Origin: Rathayibacter sp. VKM Ac-2856
GTDB taxonomy: Bacteria > Actinomycetota > Actinomycetes > Actinomycetales > Microbacteriaceae
Reading direction: 5' to 3'
Length of the DNA: 64,000 bases
Assembly (NCBI RefSeq): GCF_013205055.1
Contig: NZ_JABMLF010000001.1
Coordinates: 930,001-994,000, forward strand
In this document: positions 7,443 through 15,533 of the stretch, in pieces
Layout of the letters: each line of letters starts with the position of its first letter
Position numbering within the stretch: position 1 is the stretch's first letter
Notes under the pieces: model-generated
Database searches by the model: none
What the model saw: only the letters and a program-made list of their open reading frames with translations
Told to the model about the DNA's origin: nothing
Position numbers and translations under genes: made by a program

Positions 7443-10400
7443 GTGAGCACGGTCGCGCAGCCCCAGGACCTCCTCGACGCCGGCGCCCTCGCCCCGGCGC
7501 CGCGCACCCTGATCGACGTGCTCCGCGACACCGCCGAGCGCCACCCCGACGCCTCCGCGCTCGAGGATCCGGCCGGCGCCCTCAGCTACCGGGAGCTCCT
7601 CGCCCGCGTCGTCTCCGCGGCCGGCGAGCTGACCGCCGCCGGCGTCCGCCGCGGCGACCGGGTCGGCGTGCGGATGGCCAGCGGCTCGCGCGAGCTCTAC
7701 CTCGCGATCCTCAGCGTCCTCGCCGCGGGTGCCGCGTACGTCCCCGTCGACGCCGACGACCCCGAGGAGCGGGCGCGACTCGTCTTCGGCGAGGCCGCCG
7801 TCCGCGGCGTCATCACCGGCTCCGGCCGCTTCGAGCGCGGCGACTCCGAGCCTGCACGGCTGTTCACCGGCTCCGCGCCGCATCCCAGCACCGCCTCGAT
7901 CCCGCTGCTGCAGCCGCCCGCGCTCGACGACGACGCCTGGATCATCTTCACCTCGGGCTCGACCGGCACGCCGAAGGGCGTCGCCGTGAGCCACCGCTCG
8001 GCCGCCGCCTTCGTCGACGCCGAGGCGCGGATCTTCCTCCGGGCCGAGCCGCTCGGCCCCGGCGACCGCGTGCTGGCCGGCCTCTCGGTCGCGTTCGACG
8101 CCTCCTGCGAGGAGATGTGGCTGGCCTGGCGGCACGGCGCCTGCCTCGTCCCCGCACCGCGCTCGCTCGTGCGCAGCGGGATGGATCTCGGCCCCTGGCT
8201 GACCACGCACGGCATCACCGTGGTCTCGACCGTCCCGACGCTCGCCGCGCTCTGGCCCGCGGAGTCGCTCGAGAACGTCCGGATGCTGATCTTCGGCGGC
8301 GAGGCCTGCCCGCCCGAGCTCGGACAGCGCCTGGCCGTCGACGGCCGCGAGGTCTGGAACACCTACGGCCCGACCGAGGCCACCGTCGTCGCCTGCGCCG
8401 CTCCGCTCGGCGGTGCGGGACCGGTGCGGATCGGCCTGCCGCTGGACGGCTGGCGCCTGGCCGTCGTCGATCCCGAGGGCCGTCGCGTCGGCGAGGGCGA
8501 GGTCGGCGAGCTGATCATCGGCGGCGTCGGCCTCGCGCGCTACCTCGACCCCGCGAAGGACGCCGAGAAGTACGCGCCCGCGCCGACGCTGGGCTGGGAG
8601 CGCGCCTACCGCTCCGGCGACCTGGTGCGCTTCGAGAGCGCCGGGCTGGTCTTCCAGGGCCGCGCCGACGACCAGGTCAAGCTCGGCGGCCGGCGGATCG
8701 AGCTCGGCGAGGTCGAGGCGGCCCTGCAAGGGCTGCCCGGGGTCTCGGGCGCCGCGGCCGCCGTCCGCACCACCGGGGCGGGGATCCAGGTCCTCGTCGG
8801 CTATCTCGCCCTCGCCGACGGGCGCGAACTCGACCGCGACGCCGCCCTGGCGCGCCTGCGCGAGGAGCTGCCGGCCGCCCTCGTGCCGCTGCTGGCCGTC
8901 GTCGACGAGCTGCCGACCCGGGTCTCGGGCAAGGTCGACCGCGCCGCACTGCCCTGGCCGCTGCCCGAGAGCACCGCGGCCGACCCGGGGCTCGACGCGG
9001 AGACGGCCTGGCTCGCCGGGCTCTGGCGCGAGGTCCTCGGCGTCCCGGTCGACGAGAGGGCGAACTTCTTCGACCTCGGCGGCGGATCTCTCGCGGCCGC
9101 GCAGCTCGTCGCCCGGATCCGCGAGCACGACCCCGAGTTCACCGTCGCGGACGTCTACGCGCACCCCCGCCTCGCCGCGATGTCGGCCGAGATCACCAGC
9201 CGCGCGAACGGAGCCGGCGAGGTCTCGACCCACCGGATCGCCCCGGTCCCCCGGCGGATGCAGGTGCTGCAGACCCTCCTCGGTGCCCCGCTGCTCGTGC
9301 TCGGCGGCGCCCGCTGGACGACCGTCGTGCTGACGGCCTGCGCCCTGCTCGACCTGCTGCCCGGCTTCGACTGGCTGCCGACCGTGCCCCTGCCCGGGCT
9401 GATCCTCGCCTTCGCCCTCTTCTGCACCCCGTTCGGGCGGATGGGCCTCACCGTCCTCGCCGCCCGCACGCTGCTGCACGGCGTCCGCGCCGGCGACCAC
9501 CCGCGCGGCGGCGGGGTGCACCTGCGGCTGTGGCTCGCCGAGCGGATCGCGCACCAGCTCGGCGCCGTCAGCCTGGCCGGCGCGCCCTGGGTCGCGCACT
9601 ACGCCCGAGCCCTCGGCGCCCGCATCGCCGACGACGTCGACCTGCACTCCCTGCCCCCGCTGACCGGCATGCTGACCCTCGGCCGCGGCGCCGCGATCGA
9701 GCCGGAGGTCGACCTCTCCGGCTACTGGATCGACGGCGACGTGCTGCGGGTCGGCGCGGTCCGCGTCGGCGCCGGCAGCACGGTCGGCGCGCGCAGCACG
9801 CTGCTGCCCGGCACCCGCATCGGCAAGCACGCGCAGATCGAGCCGGGCTCCGCGGTCTTCGGACGGGTGCCCGCGGGCCAGCGCTGGGGCGGCTCGCCCG
9901 CGCAGCGCCTCGGCAAGGCGAGCGCCGGCTTCCCCGCCGAGCGCCCGCCCCGCGGCACCGCCTGGGTCTGGGCCTACGCCCTCTCCGCCGTCGGCCTCGC
10001 CGCGGTCCCGATCGTCTCGTTCGCGGCGGGCCTCGGAGTCGTCGCCCTGGCGACCACGGGATCCGCCGGCCTCGCGGAGGCGCTCCCCCGCGCCCTCGCC
10101 GCCCTCGTCCCCGCCGTCGCGCTCACCGGTGTCGTGCTGGCCGTGCTCGTCGTCCTGCTCGTGCGCCTGCTCGGCCGGGGCGTGGAGGCGGGCACCCACC
10201 CGGTCCGCGGCCGGATCGGCTGGCAGGTCTGGTCGACGGAGCGCCTGCTCGATCACGCCCGCACCCTGCTCTTCCCGCTCTACTCCGGGCTCTTCACCCC
10301 CGTCTGGCTGCGCCTGCTCGGCGCGAAGGTCGGCCGCGACGTCGAGGCGTCGACCGTGCTGCTGCTGCCCGCGATGACGACGATCCGCGACGGCGCCTTC

Positions 10401-11375
10401 CTCGCCGACGACACCCTCGTCGCGTCGTACGCCCTCGGTGGCGGCTGGATGCGGCTCGCCCGCGCCGAGATCGGCGAGCGCGCCTTCCTCGGCAACTCCG
10501 GGATGGCGGCGCCCGGCCACACCGTGCCGGCCGGCGGTCTGGTGGCGGTGCTCTCCTCCGCCCCGCGGAAGTCGAAGGCGGGCTCGTCCTGGCTCGGCTC
10601 GCCGCCGGTGCGGCTGCGGCGGACGGTCGTCGAGGCGGAGGCGGAGCGCACCTTCCGGCCGGCCGCGAAGCTGCGCGCCGCGCGGATCGGCTGGGAGCTG
10701 CTGCGCTTCGTCCCAGTCGTCGTCTCGGTCGCGATCGGGGTCGGCGTCGTCGTGGCGCTGCTGGCGCTCGTGCCCGTGATCGGCGCGGTCGCGACGGCCG
10801 TCGTCGGCGGGGGCGTCCTGCTCGTCGCGGGAGCGGTCGCCGCCGGCGTCTCGACCGCGGCGAAGTGGCTGCTGATCCAGCGCGTTCAGCCGAGCGAGCA
10901 CCCGCTCTGGTCCTCATTCGTCTGGCGGAGCGAGCTGGCCGACACCTTCACCGAGATGGTCGCGGCCCCCTGGTTCGCGCACGCCGCGGCCGGCACCCCC
11001 GCCCTGGTCTGGTGGCTGCGCAGCCTCGGCGCGCGGATCGGCTCGGGCGTCTGGTGCGAGAGCTACTGGCTCCCCGAGGCCGATCTCGTCGATCTGGGCG
11101 ACGGAGCGACCGTGAACCGGGGCTGCGTCGTGCAGACGCACCTGTTCCATGATCGAATCATGAGCATGGATCTCGTGAGTCTCGACGCCGGCGCGACCCT
11201 CGGCCCGCACAGCGTGATCCTCCCTGCGGCCACGATCGCGGCGCACGGCACGGTCGGCCCCGCCTCGCTCGTCATGCGCGGCGAGCTGGTGCCTGCGGGC
11301 AGCCGGTGGAGCGGGAACCCGATCGGTCCGTGGCGCGAGGTGCGCGTCGGCGACTACCACGCGCCCGTCGCGTGA
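7443..11375 (+). CDS. Pls/PosA-family NRPS-like synthetase (adenylation, carrier, membrane/beta-helix domains)
   Basis: The 1310-residue protein begins with an adenylation domain (about 20-500): A3 motif FTSGSTGTPKG at 167-179, YGPTE at 308-312, and A10 lysine K497. A carrier domain follows with the phosphopantetheine serine S549 in DLGGGSL. From about 600 to the end, hydrophobic segments alternate with three hexapeptide-like left-handed beta-helix blocks; there is no ordinary condensation or thioesterase domain. This size and order match epsilon-poly-L-lysine synthetase (about 1300 residues). Specificity positions read D219 A220 E223 S262 I283 G285 T307 V315 V316 K497; the acidic E223 suggests a basic amino acid, probably lysine. 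GTG 7443 has GGAGAG at 7432-7437. The stop overlaps the peptidase start (GTGA). Product identity is inferred. Confidence 0.9.
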   Translation: MSTVAQPQDLLDAGALAPAPRTLIDVLRDTAERHPDASALEDPAGALSYRELLARVVSAAGELTAAGVRRGDRVGVRMASGSRELYLAILSVLAAGAAYVPVDADDPEERARLVFGEAAVRGVITGSGRFERGDSEPARLFTGSAPHPSTASIPLLQPPALDDDAWIIFTSGSTGTPKGVAVSHRSAAAFVDAEARIFLRAEPLGPGDRVLAGLSVAFDASCEEMWLAWRHGACLVPAPRSLVRSGMDLGPWLTTHGITVVSTVPTLAALWPAESLENVRMLIFGGEACPPELGQRLAVDGREVWNTYGPTEATVVACAAPLGGAGPVRIGLPLDGWRLAVVDPEGRRVGEGEVGELIIGGVGLARYLDPAKDAEKYAPAPTLGWERAYRSGDLVRFESAGLVFQGRADDQVKLGGRRIELGEVEAALQGLPGVSGAAAAVRTTGAGIQVLVGYLALADGRELDRDAALARLREELPAALVPLLAVVDELPTRVSGKVDRAALPWPLPESTAADPGLDAETAWLAGLWREVLGVPVDERANFFDLGGGSLAAAQLVARIREHDPEFTVADVYAHPRLAAMSAEITSRANGAGEVSTHRIAPVPRRMQVLQTLLGAPLLVLGGARWTTVVLTACALLDLLPGFDWLPTVPLPGLILAFALFCTPFGRMGLTVLAARTLLHGVRAGDHPRGGGVHLRLWLAERIAHQLGAVSLAGAPWVAHYARALGARIADDVDLHSLPPLTGMLTLGRGAAIEPEVDLSGYWIDGDVLRVGAVRVGAGSTVGARSTLLPGTRIGKHAQIEPGSAVFGRVPAGQRWGGSPAQRLGKASAGFPAERPPRGTAWVWAYALSAVGLAAVPIVSFAAGLGVVALATTGSAGLAEALPRALAALVPAVALTGVVLAVLVVLLVRLLGRGVEAGTHPVRGRIGWQVWSTERLLDHARTLLFPLYSGLFTPVWLRLLGAKVGRDVEASTVLLLPAMTTIRDGAFLADDTLVASYALGGGWMRLARAEIGERAFLGNSGMAAPGHTVPAGGLVAVLSSAPRKSKAGSSWLGSPPVRLRRTVVEAEAERTFRPAAKLRAARIGWELLRFVPVVVSVAIGVGVVVALLALVPVIGAVATAVVGGGVLLVAGAVAAGVSTAAKWLLIQRVQPSEHPLWSSFVWRSELADTFTEMVAAPWFAHAAAGTPALVWWLRSLGARIGSGVWCESYWLPEADLVDLGDGATVNRGCVVQTHLFHDRIMSMDLVSLDAGATLGPHSVILPAATIAAHGTVGPASLVMRGELVPAGSRWSGNPIGPWREVRVGDYHAPVA

Positions 11376-12709
11376 GCACCGGGCAGACCGGCCTGGACAC
11401 GGCGGGCGACCCGTACCTCCCGGGCCTCGGCAACACCGGGTACCGCGTCGAGTCGTACGACCTCGACCTCGACTACCGGGTGTCGAGCAACCGCCTCGCC
11501 GGTCGCGCGACGCTGCGGATCGTCGCGCTCCAGCCGCTGCGCCGCTTCTCCCTCGACCTCAGCCGCCTCCGCGCGAGCCGCGTCCGCGTCGACGGCCGGA
11601 AGGCCCGTGCCGACCAGGCCGCGCACAAGCTCCGGATCACGCCCGCGGAGCCGATCGAGGCCGGGGCGAGCGCCCTCGTCGAGATCGAGTACGGCGGGCA
11701 TCCCGGCCCGCGCGCCAGCCACTGGGGCGAGCTCGGCTGGGAGGAGCTGACCGACGGCGTGCTCGTCGCCTCGCAGCCCTCCGGCGCTTCCACCTGGTAC
11801 CCCTGCAACGACGACGTCACCGACAAGGCCGCCTACCGCATCCGGGTGAGCGCGGAGGAGGGCTACTCCGTCCTCGCCAACGGCGTGCTGCTCGAGACGA
11901 GCGAGCGCTCCGGCCGGCGCACCTGGCTCTACGAGCAGCTTGAGCCGACTGCGAGCTATCTCGCCTCGGTGCAGATCGGCCGCTACGTCCTCGAGGACCG
12001 GCTGCTCTCCGGAGTCTCCGTCACCCTCGCGCGCCCGGCCGCCCTGGCCACGCGCGCCGCCCGCGACCTCGCTCCCCTGGGCGCCATGCTCGCGTTCTTC
12101 GCCCGGGTGTTCGGCCCGTACCCGTTCGCGCAGTACACCGTCGTGGTCACCGCGGACGAGCTGGAGATCCCGCTCGAGGCGCAGGGCATGGCCGTGTTCG
12201 GCGCCAACCACGTCGACGGCCGCGGCGGCTCAGAGCGGCTGATCGCCCACGAGCTGGCGCACCAGTGGTTCGGCAACAGCGTCGGTCTCGCGCGCTGGCG
12301 GCACATCTGGCTCAACGAGGGCTTCGCCTGCTATGCAGAGTGGCTCTGGTCCGAGGAGTCGGGCGGGCTCACCGCCGACGCGCAGGCGCGCCGCCACCAT
12401 GCGCTTCTCCGGCTGCAGCCGCAGGACCTCGTGCTGGGCGATCCGGGGCCGGTCGATCTCTTCGACGACCGCGTCTACAAGCGCGGAGCGCTGGCGCTGC
12501 ACGCGCTGCGACTGCGCCTCGGCGACGAGTCCTTCTTCGGGCTCCTGCGCACCTGGACCGCCCGGCACGCCTCCGGCACTGCGACCGAGGACGACTTCCG
12601 CGCGCTCTGCGCCGAGGTAGCGGGCACCACTGCGGCGACCGGCGTCTCGGCGCTGCTCGACGCCTGGCTCGTCGACGTGCGGCTGCCGCCGCTACCGCCC
12701 GCCCGCTGA
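11372..12709 (+). CDS. M1-family zinc metallopeptidase
   Basis: The 445-residue protein has the gluzincin signature HELAHQWFG (H293, E294, H297) with the third zinc ligand E316 in LNEGF. Its length is about half that of full aminopeptidase N, as in short actinobacterial M1 members. The usual exopeptidase GxMEN motif is replaced by LEAQGM around residue 268. No signal peptide is visible. The GTG start overlaps the synthetase stop by 4 bases, so the two are translated together. Producers of epsilon-poly-lysine have zinc aminopeptidase-type polymer-degrading enzymes, so a role in trimming or self-protection is a reasonable inference; general peptide turnover cannot be excluded. Its 3' end overlaps the convergent phosphopantetheinyl transferase by 18 bases. 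Confidence 0.93.
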   Translation: MSTGQTGLDTAGDPYLPGLGNTGYRVESYDLDLDYRVSSNRLAGRATLRIVALQPLRRFSLDLSRLRASRVRVDGRKARADQAAHKLRITPAEPIEAGASALVEIEYGGHPGPRASHWGELGWEELTDGVLVASQPSGASTWYPCNDDVTDKAAYRIRVSAEEGYSVLANGVLLETSERSGRRTWLYEQLEPTASYLASVQIGRYVLEDRLLSGVSVTLARPAALATRAARDLAPLGAMLAFFARVFGPYPFAQYTVVVTADELEIPLEAQGMAVFGANHVDGRGGSERLIAHELAHQWFGNSVGLARWRHIWLNEGFACYAEWLWSEESGGLTADAQARRHHALLRLQPQDLVLGDPGPVDLFDDRVYKRGALALHALRLRLGDESFFGLLRTWTARHASGTATEDDFRALCAEVAGTTAATGVSALLDAWLVDVRLPPLPPAR

Positions 12710-13507
12710 GACCAGCGAGTCCTCGAGCGCGTCGCCGTGCTCGCGGCGCCAGCCGATGATCGGTCCTGCACCGCCACCGACGTCGCCGAGGGCGACGCTC
12801 ACCCGCAGCGACGGATCGAGATGCGGCTCGGCGAGGCGGAAGCGCGAGGCGTCGATCCGCGCCTCCGCGGCGAAGCGGGACTCGTGGATCCGGACGAGAC
12901 GCGGATCGAGGTCGAGCCCGCGGCCGTCGGCCTTCAGGGCGGCCTCGATGCGGGTCCAGTGCAGGATCGGGTCGGCCGCGCGGATCCCGCCCGTGGCGAA
13001 GGGCGCACCCGCGATCCGGGTGATCGCGATCCCGCGCTCGGCGGGACCGGCGGCCGGCTCGACGTCGACCCCGACGACCCCCGCGCTGCTCGCCGCGACC
13101 ACGACCGCTCCCCGGCAGTGCGCGATGCTCACCGAGAGGTGCTCGGCGCCCTCGATCCACGGGCGTCCGTGCGCGGCGCCGCAGCGGGGGCAGCAGGCGA
13201 CGACGCGGACCGCGGTGGCCGGTCGCTCGAGCAGCTCGCCCACGAGCATCCGCAGCAGCACACGACCGAAGACGAACCGCTCGGCCACGGCCGCGGACAT
13301 CGTGGCCCGGTAGCGCTCCTGCTCGGCCCGGCCCAGCAGCGGCAGCAGCCGCTCGGCGTCGAGGCTCTGCTCGTCGAGCGCCAGCCAGCGCAGGTGCACC
13401 CCCGGCAGATCGTGCGCGCCGCCGCTGCGCGCGACGCCGTTCCCCGCAGCACGGCTCCGCATCGTCCTGTCCCCCATGACACCGTCCCCCATGCCCCTGT
13501 CGCCCAT
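12692..13507 (-). CDS. 4'-phosphopantetheinyl transferase (Sfp type)
   Basis: The enzyme moves phosphopantetheine from CoA to the carrier serine of synthetases; the adjacent Pls-type protein (S549) is the obvious client. With the start at 13507, the magnesium-binding GVDVE motif is at 146-150 and the WxxxExxxK motif runs W184, E188, K192. An upstream CPRCGAAHGRP segment is typical of actinobacterial members. Up to 271 residues are encoded, but four in-frame ATGs (13507, 13492, 13477, 13462) lie in a 15-bp tandem repeat, and homology begins only after the last. The gene converges on and overlaps the peptidase gene. Confidence 0.9.
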   Translation of the reverse strand: MGDRGMGDGVMGDRTMRSRAAGNGVARSGGAHDLPGVHLRWLALDEQSLDAERLLPLLGRAEQERYRATMSAAVAERFVFGRVLLRMLVGELLERPATAVRVVACCPRCGAAHGRPWIEGAEHLSVSIAHCRGAVVVAASSAGVVGVDVEPAAGPAERGIAITRIAGAPFATGGIRAADPILHWTRIEAALKADGRGLDLDPRLVRIHESRFAAEARIDASRFRLAEPHLDPSLRVSVALGDVGGGAGPIIGWRREHGDALEDSLVSAGGR

Positions 13508-13519
13508 GACCCCGTCCCC
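13460..13519 (-). repeat. Four tandem 15-bp units, each with a GGGGA-type site and an ATG
   Basis: On the minus strand the units are GGGGACGGGGTCATG, GGCGACAGGGGCATG, GGGGACGGTGTCATG and GGGGACAGGACGATG. Each unit carries a Shine-Dalgarno-like GGGGA (GGCGA in the second) about 8 bases before its own ATG, and all four ATGs share the frame of the phosphopantetheinyl transferase. Gain or loss of units would keep the frame but change the number of initiation sites and the N-terminal length by 5 residues. Confidence 0.88.
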
Positions 13520-13529
13520 CGGTCTCGCG

Positions 13530-14519
13530 CTAGTCCGACGACCGCGCGGGCGCCCCGTGCTCGCCGCGCTCGTGGACGTCGGCCGCCGAGCCGACGATCA
13601 GCGGGTCGGGCCCGAGCGGCGAGACGACCTCGTCGTCGCGGCCGTCGTAGTCGTAGAGGCTCAGCACGTAGCGCATCGCCTCGAGCCGAGCGCGCTTCTT
13701 GTCGTTGCTCTTGACGATCGTCCACGGCGCGTCGGCCGTGTCGGTCGCGGCCATCATCGCCTCCTTGGCGGCGGTGTAGTCGCCCCACTTGTCGAGCGAG
13801 GCGAGGTCCATCGGCGACAGCTTCCACTGGCGCACCGGGTCGATCATGCGGATGGTGAACCGGGTGCGCTGCTCCTCGGCGGAGACCGAGAACCACAGCT
13901 TGACCAGGTCGATCCCCTCGCCGACCAGCATGCTCTCGAACAGCGGCGTCTGCCGGATGAACTCGTCGTACTGCGCCGGGGTGCAGAAGCCCATCACGCG
14001 CTCGACTCCGGCCCGGTTGTACCAGGAGCGGTCGAACAGCACGATCTCGCCCGCGGCGGGCAGATGCGAGACGTAGCGCTGGAAGTACCACTGCGAGCCC
14101 TCGCGCTCGGTCGGCTTCTCGAGCGCGACGACGCGGGCACCGCGCGGGTTCAGGTGTTCGGTGAAGCGCTTGATCGTGCCGCCCTTGCCCGCGGCGTCGC
14201 GCCCCTCGAAGACCACCACGAGGCGCCGGCCGTGCTTCTTGATCCAGTTCTGCAGCTTCAGCAGCTCGATCTGCAGCAGCCGCTTGCCCGCCTCGTACTC
14301 CTCGCGCGACATGCGCTCGTCGTAGGGGTAGCCCTCGCGCCAGGTGTCGACCTGCGTGCCGTCGCGGCGCAGCAGCACCGGATCGTCGTCGTCCTCGTCG
14401 AGCACGACGAGATCGCGGGCGTCCTCGAGTGTGAGCGTGCGGAGCAGCTCGGGCGAGGGCACGAGAGCGCCATCGAGCGGGGCGGCGGAGCGGAGGGGGT
14501 GATCGGAGACGGAGGGCAC
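13530..14519 (-). CDS. ppk2: Polyphosphate kinase 2 family protein
   Basis: The 329-residue protein has one PPK2 domain: Walker A in FEGRDAAGKGGTIKR, the lid-region arginines, and Walker B in LFDRSWYNRAGVE. This family transfers phosphate between polyphosphate and nucleoside mono- or diphosphates; the single-domain form with an N-terminal extension most resembles the class using NDPs. The GTG start at 14519 is supported by a -10-like TAGCGT ending 6 bases upstream, which suggests a leaderless mRNA. It lies just upstream of the transferase gene in the same direction (22 bases from its earliest start) and could be co-transcribed with it; a metabolic link is not obvious. Confidence 0.93.
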   Translation of the reverse strand: MPSVSDHPLRSAAPLDGALVPSPELLRTLTLEDARDLVVLDEDDDDPVLLRRDGTQVDTWREGYPYDERMSREEYEAGKRLLQIELLKLQNWIKKHGRRLVVVFEGRDAAGKGGTIKRFTEHLNPRGARVVALEKPTEREGSQWYFQRYVSHLPAAGEIVLFDRSWYNRAGVERVMGFCTPAQYDEFIRQTPLFESMLVGEGIDLVKLWFSVSAEEQRTRFTIRMIDPVRQWKLSPMDLASLDKWGDYTAAKEAMMAATDTADAPWTIVKSNDKKRARLEAMRYVLSLYDYDGRDDEVVSPLGPDPLIVGSAADVHERGEHGAPARSSD

Positions 14520-14525
14520 GGAGCG

Positions 14526-14531
14526 ACGCTA
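14526..14531 (-). promoter_or_regulatory. -10 box (TAGCGT), leaderless arrangement for ppk2
   Basis: TAGCGT on the minus strand ends 6 bases before the GTG at 14519, so the transcript would begin at or next to the start codon. No convincing -35 is seen. Confidence 0.55.
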
Positions 14532-14598
14532 GGGGTCGCGAGCGACGCCGGGGTGAACGGCGGATGTCCGCCCTCTCGCGCCCGCGCGCGCCCGGTCG

Positions 14599-14604
14599 TA
14601 CCCT
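14599..14604 (+). promoter_or_regulatory. -10 box (TACCCT), leaderless arrangement
   Basis: TACCCT is followed by 6 bases and the ATG at 14611, the same spacing as at other genes here. The preceding CGGTCG could be part of the extended -10 context. Confidence 0.5.
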
Positions 14605-14610
14605 CGTCGC

Positions 14611-14883
14611 ATGTGCCGGAACATCCACACCCTCCACAACTTCGAGCCCGCCGCGACCGATGAGGAGGTGCACGCCGCCGCCCTCCAGTACGTCCGCAAG
14701 ATCAGCGGTGCGAGCGCCCCGTCCAAGGCCAACCAGGAGGCGTTCGACCGCGCCGTCGCCGAGATCGCCCACATCACCGGCCACCTGCTCGAGGACCTGG
14801 TGACGACCGCGCCGCCCAAGGACCGCGAGGTCGAGGCGGCGAAGGCCCGCGAGCGCTCGGCGAAGCGCTTCGCGACCGCGTGA
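14611..14883 (+). CDS. DUF2277 family protein
   Basis: The 90-residue protein begins MCRNIHTLHNFEPAAT, the hallmark of DUF2277, and continues with a predicted helical domain. The family is small, cytosolic and without known function; the conserved early cysteine is the most notable residue. The lysine-rich C-terminus is usual. The start is fixed by homology and by a -10-like box 6 bases upstream. It is divergent from ppk2, and convergent with the next gene, whose stop is 43 bases away. Confidence 0.9.
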   Translation: MCRNIHTLHNFEPAATDEEVHAAALQYVRKISGASAPSKANQEAFDRAVAEIAHITGHLLEDLVTTAPPKDREVEAAKARERSAKRFATA

Positions 14884-14926
14884 TGCGAGGGAGCACGCAC
14901 CCCGCCGGCGCCGTCGGGGCACGCGC

Positions 14927-15418
14927 CTAGCCGATCAGGTAGGCGAAGCCGCGGCCCGAGCGCGCGACCCGGGAGGCGAAGTCCACCGCGCGGTCGAGGT
15001 ACTGCCCGAGCTGCGCGCCCTCGGGATGCTCCGCGAGCCCCTCCTCGACCTCCGACCGCAGCGCGAGCAGGTCGTCGGCGATCTCGGCGACGTCGCCCGG
15101 AGGGACGGCGCGCACCCACGGGTCCCAGCACATCCCCCGCAGCGAGACCCGGCCCTCCAGCATGCGGTGGGCGGGCCGCGGCGGCTGCCCCGGCGAGCGC
15201 GGCGCGGTCAGCGCCTGCAGCCCTGACCACGCCCTGTCGAGGCAGAGCATGTCCTCCTCCGGCACGGGCGGCCGCAGGTCGGCGGCCTCGATCGCGCTGC
15301 CGTGCGGCATCCCCCAGGCGCCCGCGAGGACGTCGTCGTCGATCACGCTCCGCGGGTCGGCGAGCGCGCGCTCGGTCAGGTCGGCATCGAAGGCGTAGGC
15401 GTAATAACGGATTCCCAT
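14927..15418 (-). CDS. Hypothetical protein, DUF1877/YfbM-like
   Basis: The 163-residue soluble protein starts MGIRYYAYAFDADL and contains CLDRAWSGLQALT in the middle, a pattern that recalls the DUF1877 (YfbM) family, in which a LDKxWxGL motif is conserved. A later DPWVRAVPP segment and acidic helices follow. The family has no established function. No signal peptide or membrane segment is seen. The start is the only reasonable ATG; no ribosome-binding site is evident. The family assignment is from memory and moderate; that the gene is real is more certain. Confidence 0.72.
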   Translation of the reverse strand: MGIRYYAYAFDADLTERALADPRSVIDDDVLAGAWGMPHGSAIEAADLRPPVPEEDMLCLDRAWSGLQALTAPRSPGQPPRPAHRMLEGRVSLRGMCWDPWVRAVPPGDVAEIADDLLALRSEVEEGLAEHPEGAQLGQYLDRAVDFASRVARSGRGFAYLIG

Positions 15419-15533
15419 GCGTCGATCGTGACGACGGCGGTCACCGCTCGGGAGTCGGATCCCGGCTTCCGTGGAGGGACCGGCCGATCCGCGGCTGTGG
15501 AGGGGCGCGCCCGCCGTCGATCCCGCAGCGCCG

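Noticed and set aside
7239-10901. A 1220-residue open frame antisense to the synthetase gene
   Set aside because: It mirrors the third-position GC of the sense gene, is Arg/Gly/Asp-rich without motifs, and the sense frame has complete domains. The same holds for the other long antisense frames in the window.
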